From: Gemmatimonadota bacterium
GTDB taxonomy: Bacteria > Gemmatimonadota > Gemmatimonadetes > Longimicrobiales > Gaopeijiaceae
Reading direction: 5' to 3'
DNA length: 8,566 bases
Assembly: GCA_003695865.1 (NCBI GenBank)
Contig: RFGQ01000427.1
Span: 1 to 8,566, forward strand
This document shows, one piece after another, positions 1 to 6,075 of the stretch (positions within the stretch are counted from its first letter, which is position 1; each line of letters begins with the position of its first letter). The notes under the pieces were generated by a model. It made no database searches. It saw only the letters and a program-made list of their open reading frames with translations, and was not told the DNA's origin. The translations under genes were made by a program, and so were the position numbers.

Positions 1-1321
1 GATAGAGGTTGTCGGGCCGGTTGGGGTCCGGCCCGCCGTGGCCCGCAAAGTAGATGAAGAGGAGATCGTCACAATCGGCCTGCTGCAGGAAGACGAACAT
101 CGCCTCGCGCAGCTTCGCCCCGGTGGCCTCGGCGTCCGCCAGGAAGAGGATGTGGTCCTCTTCGAACGGGCCGGCCGCATCCGAGCGCAGGAACTCGTAG
201 ATCGCCTCGGCATCGGCACGCGCGAACTCGAGGTCGGGGATGTCGGGCGAGGCGTACTCCCCGATGCCGATCACCACCGCCCAACGCTCGTCCACCCGGG
301 GCGCCGCCACGGCCTCGGTGACCGAACCACCCGGTCCCTCGGCCACCACGCGCACCGTGTCCTGGCTCATGGGCAGGTTCATCTCGGTCCAGAAGCGCTG
401 AGCCTGCTTGCCGGTCAGGCCGAGGCGCGCGGCTTCGGCGGCGTCGAGCGGCTCCACGAAGGCGGGCTTGCCGTCCACCTGCACGCTGCGCGCCTCGCCT
501 ATGACCACACCCTCCAGGCGCACCGGATTGAAGAGCGAGGCGCTGCGCTCACCCCGCTTCACCACCCCCAGCCCGCGCGTCGCGGCGTCGCCGGCCGGCT
601 GCACATCGGCCCGCAGGATCGCAAGGCCGGGAGCGTTTCGCGCCTGGGCCTCGCCCAGACGGGCCGGTACCGAACCCGGGTCGGGCACCCAGTAGAGCGC
701 GTTCTGCCAGGGCTCGGCTTCCCAGCGGTTCAACACCTGGCCCACGAACGCGGTGCTCTGCAGAAGCTCCTGCGCGGCCTTGGCGATCACGGCGCGCTTG
801 GCCTGCTGCTCCGTCGCCCGCAGCTCGGGACCGGCCTCGGCCTCGGCCACCGCCATCAGCTCGCCCTTGTCGAGGCGCAGGGCCCGCACGCTCACCTCGG
901 CGGTGCCGACCATGCCCCCCGAGCCCATGGCGTCGGGACGGGCGCTCCAGTCGGCGCGTCCCAACACGAGCACCTGCGCGCCGAAGTCGCGGCCGAGCGA
1001 CGTGGCCGCCCCCTCGTCACCGGCGAGCGCCGCCTGTACCAACTCGCGCTGAGCCGCGGTGAAGGCCAGCGCGGGGTCCACGATCGGGAAACCCGCCTCG
1101 AGCAGGAAGTTCGTCATCGCCCGCGCCGCGACCTGTCCGTTCCCGTCTTCCTGGATGAACACGAGCACCCGCGGCAGCTCGGCTTCGAACTGGATGTCGA
1201 CTTCGCCCTGCGCGCAGAGCGGCGCCACAACTGCGCCGAGGAGGAGCGCCACCGGAGCCGCCAGCAGTACCGCGGCCCGGGCCAGCGTCTTCCGGGTCCG
1301 GTTCCGTTCCATCGACGTCAT
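1..1321 (-). CDS. Exported caspase-family (C14) protein with N-terminal CsgG-like domain, 3' end cut by window edge
   Basis: The frame stays open from 1321 to the left edge: 440 codons, no stop. Residues 1-37 form a signal peptide (Arg/Lys-rich start, long Ala/Leu/Val core, likely cleavage near LCA/QG). Residues about 50-190 follow the strand-helix pattern of CsgG/TolB-N-like domains (RVLVFI near 51-56, then FGAQVLVLGRAD) and match the fold seen in the two neighbouring genes. Residues about 265-336 look like an Ig-like domain (VRLEGVV, then SVQVDGKPA, then DTVRVVAEGPGG). A caspase p20-type domain begins near 346 (RWAVVIGIGEY) and reaches YFAGHGG, where His428 is the expected catalytic His. 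The catalytic Cys would lie beyond the edge, so activity cannot be judged. I chose the ATG at 1321 because it overlaps the upstream stop as ATGA and has GAGGAG (1334-1329) 7 bases upstream; an in-frame ATG at 1312 is the alternative. Translation is probably coupled to the upstream gene. The protein is expected in the periplasm. Substrate unknown. Confidence 0.88.
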   Translation of the reverse strand, partial: MTSMERNRTRKTLARAAVLLAAPVALLLGAVVAPLCAQGEVDIQFEAELPRVLVFIQEDGNGQVAARAMTNFLLEAGFPIVDPALAFTAAQRELVQAALAGDEGAATSLGRDFGAQVLVLGRADWSARPDAMGSGGMVGTAEVSVRALRLDKGELMAVAEAEAGPELRATEQQAKRAVIAKAAQELLQSTAFVGQVLNRWEAEPWQNALYWVPDPGSVPARLGEAQARNAPGLAILRADVQPAGDAATRGLGVVKRGERSASLFNPVRLEGVVIGEARSVQVDGKPAFVEPLDAAEAARLGLTGKQAQRFWTEMNLPMSQDTVRVVAEGPGGSVTEAVAAPRVDERWAVVIGIGEYASPDIPDLEFARADAEAIYEFLRSDAAGPFEEDHILFLADAEATGAKLREAMFVFLQQADCDDLLFIYFAGHGGPDPNRPDNLY

Positions 1322-2031
1322 CCTTCGGCTCCTCGGTTCTCCAGCCGCTCCACGGCACGCTTGGCCGCGCGGTGCGACGGGTGGATCTCGAGCGCCCGGC
1401 GATAGTGCTCGAGCGCCTTCTCGATGTTGCCCTGGTCCTCGAAGTCGACGCCCCGCGAGAACTCGATCGTCGCGCCCACCGGGATCGCCTCCATCTCGGG
1501 ACGCGACGACGGGGGTTCCAGACGCAACCGCTCGGTGAAGCTGTCGGCCATGCGCACCACGACCGAGAGCAGCTCGCTCGTGCGGTCGTTCATCTTCTGC
1601 GCCTCGACGATCTCCGAGGTCTCCACATCGACCGCGCGCATGTCCATGCGAAGCTGGTCCGCGATCGACGTCACCTGCCCGTAGATCATGTACTGGGCAC
1701 CCACGAGTTTGCCGATCTCGACGGCGGTGCTCTCGTCGACCCGGCCCGAGAGCGCGAGCGCCTGCTCGGTGAGGATGTCCTGGAGTTGGTGGCGTTCGAT
1801 GACCCTGATCCCCGGGCGATCGAGCAGTTCGGTGACGAGCATGGAAGAGACGGCCTTGCCGAGCGGAGCCGAATTACCCGCGGAGCCCATCATGAGCCCC
1901 GTGAAGTCGAGCACGGCCACGGTCGGAAGATCGTTGCCTCCGCTCGTGTCGGTCTGTGCGGAGAGCGATGTCGTGAGCAGCAGCGCGCCGATCAGCGCGA
2001 CGCTCGCCCACCGGTGGGCCTGGATTTGCAA
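1318..2031 (-). CDS. Exported CsgG-family protein with C-terminal TPR
   Basis: This 237-residue protein has a signal peptide at 1-25 (hydrophobic core ASVALIGALLL, cleavage near LSA/QT) without a lipobox Cys, so it should be released into the periplasm. Residues about 36-172 are a CsgG/HfaB-like domain: TVAVLDF at 37-43, helix AVSSMLVTELL, IRVIERHQLQDIL, then the family-typical VGAQYMIYGQVT and a strand RMDMRAVDVETSEIV. Residues about 187-220 form one TPR (GNIEKALEHYRRALEIHPSH). The start is TTG at 2031, preceded by GAGAGG (2044-2039) at 7 bases. The nearest upstream in-frame codon above it that matters is a stop at 2049-2047, and no ATG or GTG lies between, so the TTG fits both the ribosome site and the signal peptide. 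It is first in a leftward unit and overlaps the caspase-family gene by ATGA. CsgG relatives include curli secretion pores and envelope assembly factors. The exact role here is unknown. Confidence 0.9.
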   Translation of the reverse strand: MQIQAHRWASVALIGALLLTTSLSAQTDTSGGNDLPTVAVLDFTGLMMGSAGNSAPLGKAVSSMLVTELLDRPGIRVIERHQLQDILTEQALALSGRVDESTAVEIGKLVGAQYMIYGQVTSIADQLRMDMRAVDVETSEIVEAQKMNDRTSELLSVVVRMADSFTERLRLEPPSSRPEMEAIPVGATIEFSRGVDFEDQGNIEKALEHYRRALEIHPSHRAAKRAVERLENRGAEG

Positions 2032-2120
2032 GGAAGGACCTCTCGGCTACGGGGCGCCCGGCGACCCCGGGGAACCTGCGCGGGCGGGCCGATTCCGGCG
2101 GCGGAAGAAGACTTTTTCCT

Positions 2121-2149
2121 TTGCCCGCCGAAACGGCGCTCTTTAAATT
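2121..2149 (+). promoter_or_regulatory. Candidate sigma-70-type promoter for the rightward lipoprotein/barrel unit
   Basis: TTGCCC at 2121-2126 (4 of 6 to TTGACA) and TAAATT at 2144-2149 (4 of 6 to TATAAT) are 17 bases apart, in the only A/T-rich stretch of the region. Transcription would start near 2156 and leave a leader of about 85 bases. The spacer contains a perfect interrupted palindrome, CGCCG-AAA-CGGCG (2126-2138), which is a natural place for a repressor to bind. The match is modest and promoter consensus in this lineage is uncertain. Confidence 0.35.
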
Positions 2150-2202
2150 TATGAAGCCCCGAACGGGAGTGCGAGCAGTTTTTCCCGTGCACCCCGTTTC
2201 GA
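2128..2202. repeat. Three related CCGAA(A)CGG-type inverted motifs (possible operators)
   Basis: Motif 1 is CCGAAACGG at 2128-2136. Motif 2 is CCCGAACGGG at 2158-2167, a perfect inverted repeat with a 2-base centre. Motif 3 is CCGTTTCG at 2194-2201, the exact reverse complement of the 8 bases at 2129-2136. Centres are about 30 and 35 bases apart, near three helical turns. They could bind a dimeric regulator. Alternatively, 2129-2136 could pair with 2194-2201 if both were in one transcript. In this G/C-rich background short palindromes arise easily, so this is tentative. Confidence 0.35.
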
Positions 2203-2241
2203 TCGCTTCGCAGGAACATCCCCCCTCCTGAGGACATTCCG

Positions 2242-3651
2242 ATGGACTCTTGGCCGCGGAGACGAAGCCTCGTCGTCTCCACCCTCGGCGTCGCCCTGCT
2301 CCTCACCGCCTGCGCCACCGCCCTGCCCGAACTCGGCCCCGCCGACGTGCCGCGCCTGCAGAGCGCCGTCGCCGAAGCTCCCGACGACTTCGACCTGCAG
2401 ACCCAACTGGGGATCGCGCTCTACCGATCCGATCGCTTCGAAGAGGCCCGCGACGTGCTCACCGCGGTCGTCGAATCCGGAGAAGCCGGTGGAGCCGCCT
2501 ACCTCTTCCTGGGTCTGGCGAACGAATCCCTGGAGGACTGGACCGCGGCGCGGCAGGCGTACTCTGCATACCTCGACGCAGGCCGCTGGGATCCGCTCAA
2601 GGAGCAGATCCGCGACCGCCTGCTGCTGATCGCCCGCAACGAATTGCGAGCCCAGGCCCGGCAGGCGCTGGCCCAGGAGTCCGAGCTCACCACGCAGCCG
2701 CCGACGCCCCGGACCGTCGCCGTGTTCCCCTTCCGGCTGGTGTCGGACGACGAATCGCTGGAGCCGCTCCAGGTCGCGCTGGCCGACATGATGATCACCG
2801 ATCTGTCGATCTCGAACGCGGTCACCGTGCTCGAGCGCACGCAGATCCAGTCGCTCCTGGACGAGATGGCGCTGTCCGAAGCCGGCTACACCGAGGCCGC
2901 GACCGGCGCGCGTGCCGGCCGCCTGCTGCGGGCCGAACACGTGGTGCAGGGCGCGCTCACGACACTCGGCGACGAGACGCTGCGCTTCGACGCCGACGTG
3001 CTCAACACCGAGCGGGCGTCGTCGGCGGGCCGCATCAGCGACGAGGACCGGCTCGAAGCGCTCTTCGACATGGAGAAGGAAGTGGTCTTTCGCGTGCTCG
3101 AGGTCTTGGGCGCGGAACTCACGCCGGCCGAGCGGCAGGCCATCAACGAGAATCGGGCGGAGAACCTGCTCGCCTTCCTCGCCTATGGGCAGGGCCTGCA
3201 GGCGCTCGACCGGGGCGACTACCAGGCCGCCCAGCAGTTTTTCGACCAGGCGGTGCAGCTCGACCCGGGCTTCGGCGCCGCCGGCCAGGCGCGCTTCGAG
3301 GCCGAAGGGCTGGGTGACGCAGCGGGCCAGTCGCCCGACGACCTCGCCAACAACGCCACGGGCGAGACGGGTGGCGTCACGGGCGTGCCGGGCACCGACC
3401 GCTACAACACCGACCTGCTTCGCCAGACCGCCGGCGACGTGAACCCCTCGCCCTCGGGCGACCTGCTCGACCAGGGGACCACCGGTGACGGCGCGCGCAA
3501 GCAGACCGACGAGCGCGACCCGCAGCAGGAGGCCGGAAACGGCGAAGGGCCCACGTCGACCCGCTCGCGGCTGCCCATCCGCATCCGCCGTCCGGGCGGC
3601 GGGTCGTCGGGCTCGGGCGGCGTGCCCGCTCGACCGGGAGGGGGACGATGA
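2242..3651 (+). CDS. Outer-membrane lipoprotein with TPR, CsgG-like domain, TPR and disordered tail
   Basis: This 469-residue protein has a lipoprotein signal: basic start, hydrophobic core and lipobox L21-T22-A23-C24, with Ala at +2, which suggests outer-membrane sorting. Residues about 35-115 are TPR-like (LGIALYRSDRFEEARDVL, then an AAYLFLGLANESLEDW helix). Residues about 157-290 are a CsgG-like domain: RTVAVFPF at 157-164, helix LADMMITDL, VTVLERTQIQSLLDE, then RAEHVVQGALTTLGD. Another TPR lies at about 311-344 (GDYQAAQQFFDQAVQLDP). Residues about 345-469 are low-complexity and probably disordered, first Asp/Thr/Gly/Gln-rich and then Arg/Pro/Gly-rich at the end. The ATG at 2242 has TGAGGA 7 bases upstream. 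The stop overlaps the next gene's start by ATGA, so it is almost certainly co-translated with the barrel protein. It is likely an envelope assembly or scaffold factor. A CsgG-like pore is possible but not shown. Confidence 0.9.
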   Translation: MDSWPRRRSLVVSTLGVALLLTACATALPELGPADVPRLQSAVAEAPDDFDLQTQLGIALYRSDRFEEARDVLTAVVESGEAGGAAYLFLGLANESLEDWTAARQAYSAYLDAGRWDPLKEQIRDRLLLIARNELRAQARQALAQESELTTQPPTPRTVAVFPFRLVSDDESLEPLQVALADMMITDLSISNAVTVLERTQIQSLLDEMALSEAGYTEAATGARAGRLLRAEHVVQGALTTLGDETLRFDADVLNTERASSAGRISDEDRLEALFDMEKEVVFRVLEVLGAELTPAERQAINENRAENLLAFLAYGQGLQALDRGDYQAAQQFFDQAVQLDPGFGAAGQARFEAEGLGDAAGQSPDDLANNATGETGGVTGVPGTDRYNTDLLRQTAGDVNPSPSGDLLDQGTTGDGARKQTDERDPQQEAGNGEGPTSTRSRLPIRIRRPGGGSSGSGGVPARPGGGR

Positions 3652-4787
3652 GCGCCCGGGTGCGGGGCGCGCTGGCTGTTGTGGCCGCGCTCGGCGTGGC
3701 CACCGCGCCGGCCGGCGCCCAGCAGGTCGACCGCTCCCTCGGGGTGGGCTTCGTGTTCCAGGGCTACAGCTTCGACCAGAGCCTCGGGGTGGACGCCGCG
3801 AACCTGTTCATGATTCCCGTGGCCTACCGCCAGCCGCTGGGCGAGCGCTTCACCGCCGAGCTCTACACGGCATGGGCCGAGGGCCGCGTCGAGCAGGCCG
3901 ACCGCACCTTCGTGCTCAACGGTCCGGTCGACACACGGCTGCGCGCCACCTATCAGGCAACCCCCTGGGCGCTGGTCACCGTGTCGGCGAACTTCCCGAC
4001 CGGCAACGCCCGCCACGACACGCGCGAGGCGGTCGTCGCATCCGTCCTGTCTTCGGATCTGCTGGGCTTCCGCGAGGCCACCTGGGGTACCGGTTTCGCC
4101 GTCACGGCAGGCGTGGCCACGGCACACCGCCTCGGGTCGTGGGGACTCGGACTGGGCGGCAGCGTGCGCCTCACCGACGGCTACCAGCCCCAGGCCGACA
4201 CGTCGTTCTCGTACACGCCGGGCAACGAAGTACGCCTGCGTGTCGCGCTCGACCGCCAGGTGGGCGAGACAGGCACGTTCACCGGTGGTCTCAGCTACCA
4301 GACGTTCTCGAGCGACGAGGTCGACGGTCGCAACCTGTTCCAGGCCGGCGACCGCCTGCGCGCCGACGCCTCGTACGCATTCCGCGCCGGGGGTTCGACG
4401 TACCGGCTGTTCGCGGCCAACGTCTGGCGTGACAACGGTGACCTGAGCCTGCCGATCATCAACGACGCAGGCGCGGTCGTGGGCGACACGGTCATCGTGA
4501 CCTCGTGGCAGAACGTTTTCATCGCCGGCGTGAGCGGCGCTTTCCGCGTGGGGCCCACGCTTTACCTGCGACCGGCCGTGGACTTCAGGGTTCAGAGCCG
4601 CGAGGCCGGTCAGGACGCGGGCTCGGGCTGGCTGCTCGGAGCCTCGGCCGATCTGCCGCTGCGCGTGTTCGGGAGCGTGGACCTGTTCCCGCGGGTTCGG
4701 ATCACGGTCGGCGGGATCAAAGGCCCCGGCGGATCGACCGAGGGGTTCTGGGGCGGGGAGGCGGGCGCGACCCTCCGCTTCCGCTGA
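3648..4787 (+). CDS. Predicted outer-membrane beta-barrel protein
   Basis: This 379-residue protein has a signal peptide at 1-24 (cleavage AGA/QQ) followed by many short amphipathic strands separated by turns and Asp/Gly-rich loops, with no transmembrane helices. The chain ends ATLRFR, with an aromatic residue one place before the terminus, similar to the C-terminal strand signals of barrel proteins. The strand SANFPTGNARHD resembles the PTG turn seen in the phenol-degradation MetA-like transporter barrels, but I would not assign the family on that alone. GGAGG at 3637-3641 lies 6 bases before the ATG, inside the Gly-rich tail codons of the preceding lipoprotein gene, and the ATG overlaps that gene's stop. 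The pairing suggests a lipoprotein-barrel partnership at the outer membrane. Substrate unknown. Confidence 0.82.
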   Translation: MSARVRGALAVVAALGVATAPAGAQQVDRSLGVGFVFQGYSFDQSLGVDAANLFMIPVAYRQPLGERFTAELYTAWAEGRVEQADRTFVLNGPVDTRLRATYQATPWALVTVSANFPTGNARHDTREAVVASVLSSDLLGFREATWGTGFAVTAGVATAHRLGSWGLGLGGSVRLTDGYQPQADTSFSYTPGNEVRLRVALDRQVGETGTFTGGLSYQTFSSDEVDGRNLFQAGDRLRADASYAFRAGGSTYRLFAANVWRDNGDLSLPIINDAGAVVGDTVIVTSWQNVFIAGVSGAFRVGPTLYLRPAVDFRVQSREAGQDAGSGWLLGASADLPLRVFGSVDLFPRVRITVGGIKGPGGSTEGFWGGEAGATLRFR

Positions 4788-4873
4788 GGCGCCGTCGACC
4801 CCGAGCGGTCATGCACGGGCGTTGCGGACCGAAGCAAACGGCGACCGGAACACGACTCCACAAAACGACGATC

Positions 4874-5953
4874 ATGCGCATCGCCATCAATACGGGCGGG
4901 GGTGACGCCCCCGGCCTCAACGCGGTCATCCGCGCCGTCGTCCTCTCGGCCCTCAATCAGGGCTGGGAGGTCTTCGGTATCCGCAACGGCTACGAGGGCC
5001 TGTTGTCGGGGGAGGGAGTGACCCCCCTCACGCGCGCGGACGTACGCGGCATCACACACCTCGGCGGCACCATCCTGGGCACGACCAACCGGGGCAATCC
5101 ACTCGAGTGGCCCTGCCCACGGCCCGACGGGACGGTCGAGATCCGCGACCGCTCCGGGGACATCGCCCGCGCGTTCGAAGAGCTCGACCTCGACGCCCTC
5201 ATCGCGATCGGCGGCGACGGTTCGCTGCGCATCGCGAGCGCGCTCGCGGACAAGGGCATCCCCGTCGTCGGCGTGCCCAAGACGATCGACAACGACCTGG
5301 CCGCCACGCAGGTCACGTTCGGCTTCCACACCGCCGTCGAGGTCGCCACCGACGCGATCGGGCGGCTCCACTCCACCGCCGAGGCGCACCAGCGCGTCAT
5401 GGTGGTGGAACTCATGGGCAGGCACGCCGGGTGGATCGCGCTCTTCGCGGGCGTGGCGGGCACGGCCGACGTGATCCTGATTCCCGAGATTCCCTACAGC
5501 ATGGACTCGGTCTGCCAGAAGGTCGAGGCGCGATACGCCAACGGTGCGGGCTTCGCCATCGTCGTGGTGGCCGAAGGCGCCTACCCGGTGGGGGGCAAAC
5601 CCTTCTTTCAGGACCCGGGAGGCGCCGGACGGAACGCCCGCCTCGGCGGCATCGGTGAGGTGGTCGCCCATGAGATCGCCGAGCGCACGGGCCGCGAGAC
5701 CCGCTCCCTCGCGCTGGGCCACCTGCAGCGGGGCGGCTCTCCGGTGGCCTACGACCGCCTGCTCGCACTCCGCTTCGGGGCCGCCGCCGTCGACCTGGTG
5801 AAGGAGCGCTGCTTCGGCTGCATGGTCGCGCTCGATCCTCCGGACGTGCACGCGGTGCCCCTGGCCGAGGCGGTGGAGCGCATCAAGACCGTTCCGGTGG
5901 AGGGCGACGTCGTGCGCACCGCGCGCGCGCTCGGCATCTCGTTCGGCGACTGA
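4874..5953 (+). CDS. pfkA: 6-phosphofructokinase, group III (probably ATP-dependent)
   Basis: This cytoplasmic enzyme of 359 residues phosphorylates fructose 6-phosphate to fructose 1,6-bisphosphate in glycolysis. Visible motifs are TGGGDAPG (7-14, phosphate-donor loop), GGDGS (113-117), PKTIDND (135-141, with Asp139 as the catalytic base), MGRHAG (181-186) and GHLQRGGSP near the end of the fold, all in family order. Gly116 (E. coli Gly104) points to ATP as donor. Lys136 (E. coli Gly124) is the residue usual in PPi enzymes. This Gly/Lys pair is characteristic of the group III, mixed-substrate family. The E. coli effector-site Arg25 appears to be Leu here, which fits the reported lack of ADP/PEP control in that group. 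The open frame extends back to 4505, overlapping the barrel gene, but homology starts at the ATG at 4874. No clear Shine-Dalgarno precedes it; an in-frame ATG at 4811 is the less likely alternative. The 86 bases before it show no obvious promoter. Confidence 0.93.
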   Translation: MRIAINTGGGDAPGLNAVIRAVVLSALNQGWEVFGIRNGYEGLLSGEGVTPLTRADVRGITHLGGTILGTTNRGNPLEWPCPRPDGTVEIRDRSGDIARAFEELDLDALIAIGGDGSLRIASALADKGIPVVGVPKTIDNDLAATQVTFGFHTAVEVATDAIGRLHSTAEAHQRVMVVELMGRHAGWIALFAGVAGTADVILIPEIPYSMDSVCQKVEARYANGAGFAIVVVAEGAYPVGGKPFFQDPGGAGRNARLGGIGEVVAHEIAERTGRETRSLALGHLQRGGSPVAYDRLLALRFGAAAVDLVKERCFGCMVALDPPDVHAVPLAEAVERIKTVPVEGDVVRTARALGISFGD

Positions 5954-5959
5954 GACCTC

Positions 5960-5988
5960 GTGCCCGTCCGGGCATCGGCCCCTATGTT
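5960..5988 (+). promoter_or_regulatory. Possible promoter for the S9 peptidase gene
   Basis: TATGTT at 5983-5988 is the only -10-like hexamer in the 122-base gap (4 or 5 of 6 depending on the consensus used). The -35 position 17 bases upstream (GTGCCC, 5960-5965) matches poorly. If real, the leader would be about 80 bases. Read-through from the phosphofructokinase gene is the alternative. Confidence 0.2.
5961..5974 (+). terminator. Short hairpin after the phosphofructokinase gene (weak terminator candidate)
   Basis: TGCCC-GTCC-GGGCA forms a 5-pair stem with a 4-base loop, starting 7 bases after the stop codon. No T-run follows, so intrinsic termination would be poor. It may only be a chance G/C palindrome. 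Confidence 0.2.
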
Positions 5989-6075
5989 GCCCGCGCGACG
6001 ACCGGCGGACCACCCGGGAGCGTTCCCGCGCCCGCCGCGTACCCGGCAGAACCACAGCGTGGAAGGAAGTCGAGG

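Larger units (their letters stand above)
2032..2241. promoter_or_regulatory. Divergent intergenic control region
   Basis: These 210 bases separate two outward-facing transcription units whose first genes both encode CsgG-like proteins, so promoters for both directions should lie here. The leftward half (2040-2110) is G/C-rich. An A/T-rich island sits at 2111-2152, including a T-run, the palindrome TTTAAA (2142-2147) and TAAATTTA (2144-2151). The rightward gene has a clear ribosome site, TGAGGA at 2229-2234, 7 bases before its ATG. I see no convincing -35/-10 pair for the leftward genes, although the palindromic TAAATT could serve either strand. Confidence 0.6.

Noticed and set aside
1207..1225. 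Cys36 at the end of the caspase-family signal peptide as a lipidation site
   Set aside because: The preceding residues are A-P-L. Leu at -1 and Pro at -2 break the lipobox rule, so ordinary signal peptidase cleavage is more likely.
38..1405. Long plus-strand open frame of 455 codons
   Set aside because: It lies antisense to the caspase-family gene and the end of the CsgG-TPR gene. Its product is His/Arg/Leu-rich with no recognisable domain, typical of a high-GC shadow frame.
2151..2231. 26-codon open frame (ATG at 2151) whose TGA stop overlaps the TGAGGA ribosome site of the lipoprotein gene, a possible leader peptide
   Set aside because: It has no ribosome site, its ATG touches the putative -10 so it would probably not be in the transcript, and the peptide shows no attenuation-like codon run.
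2149..2940. Minus-strand open frame spanning the divergent control region and the lipoprotein gene
   Set aside because: It would run through the promoter region and antisense to the lipid-anchor and CsgG-like coding sequence, and its composition is that of a shadow frame.
4788..4873. CGGTC/GACCG inverted repeat before the phosphofructokinase gene as a terminator
   Set aside because: Only a 5-pair stem with a loop of about 16 bases and no T-run, which is expected by chance at this G/C content.
4610..6055. Long minus-strand open frame of 481 codons opposite the phosphofructokinase gene
   Set aside because: The plus strand encodes an unmistakable phosphofructokinase. The antisense product is low-complexity Arg/Ala/Asp/Val with no domain.
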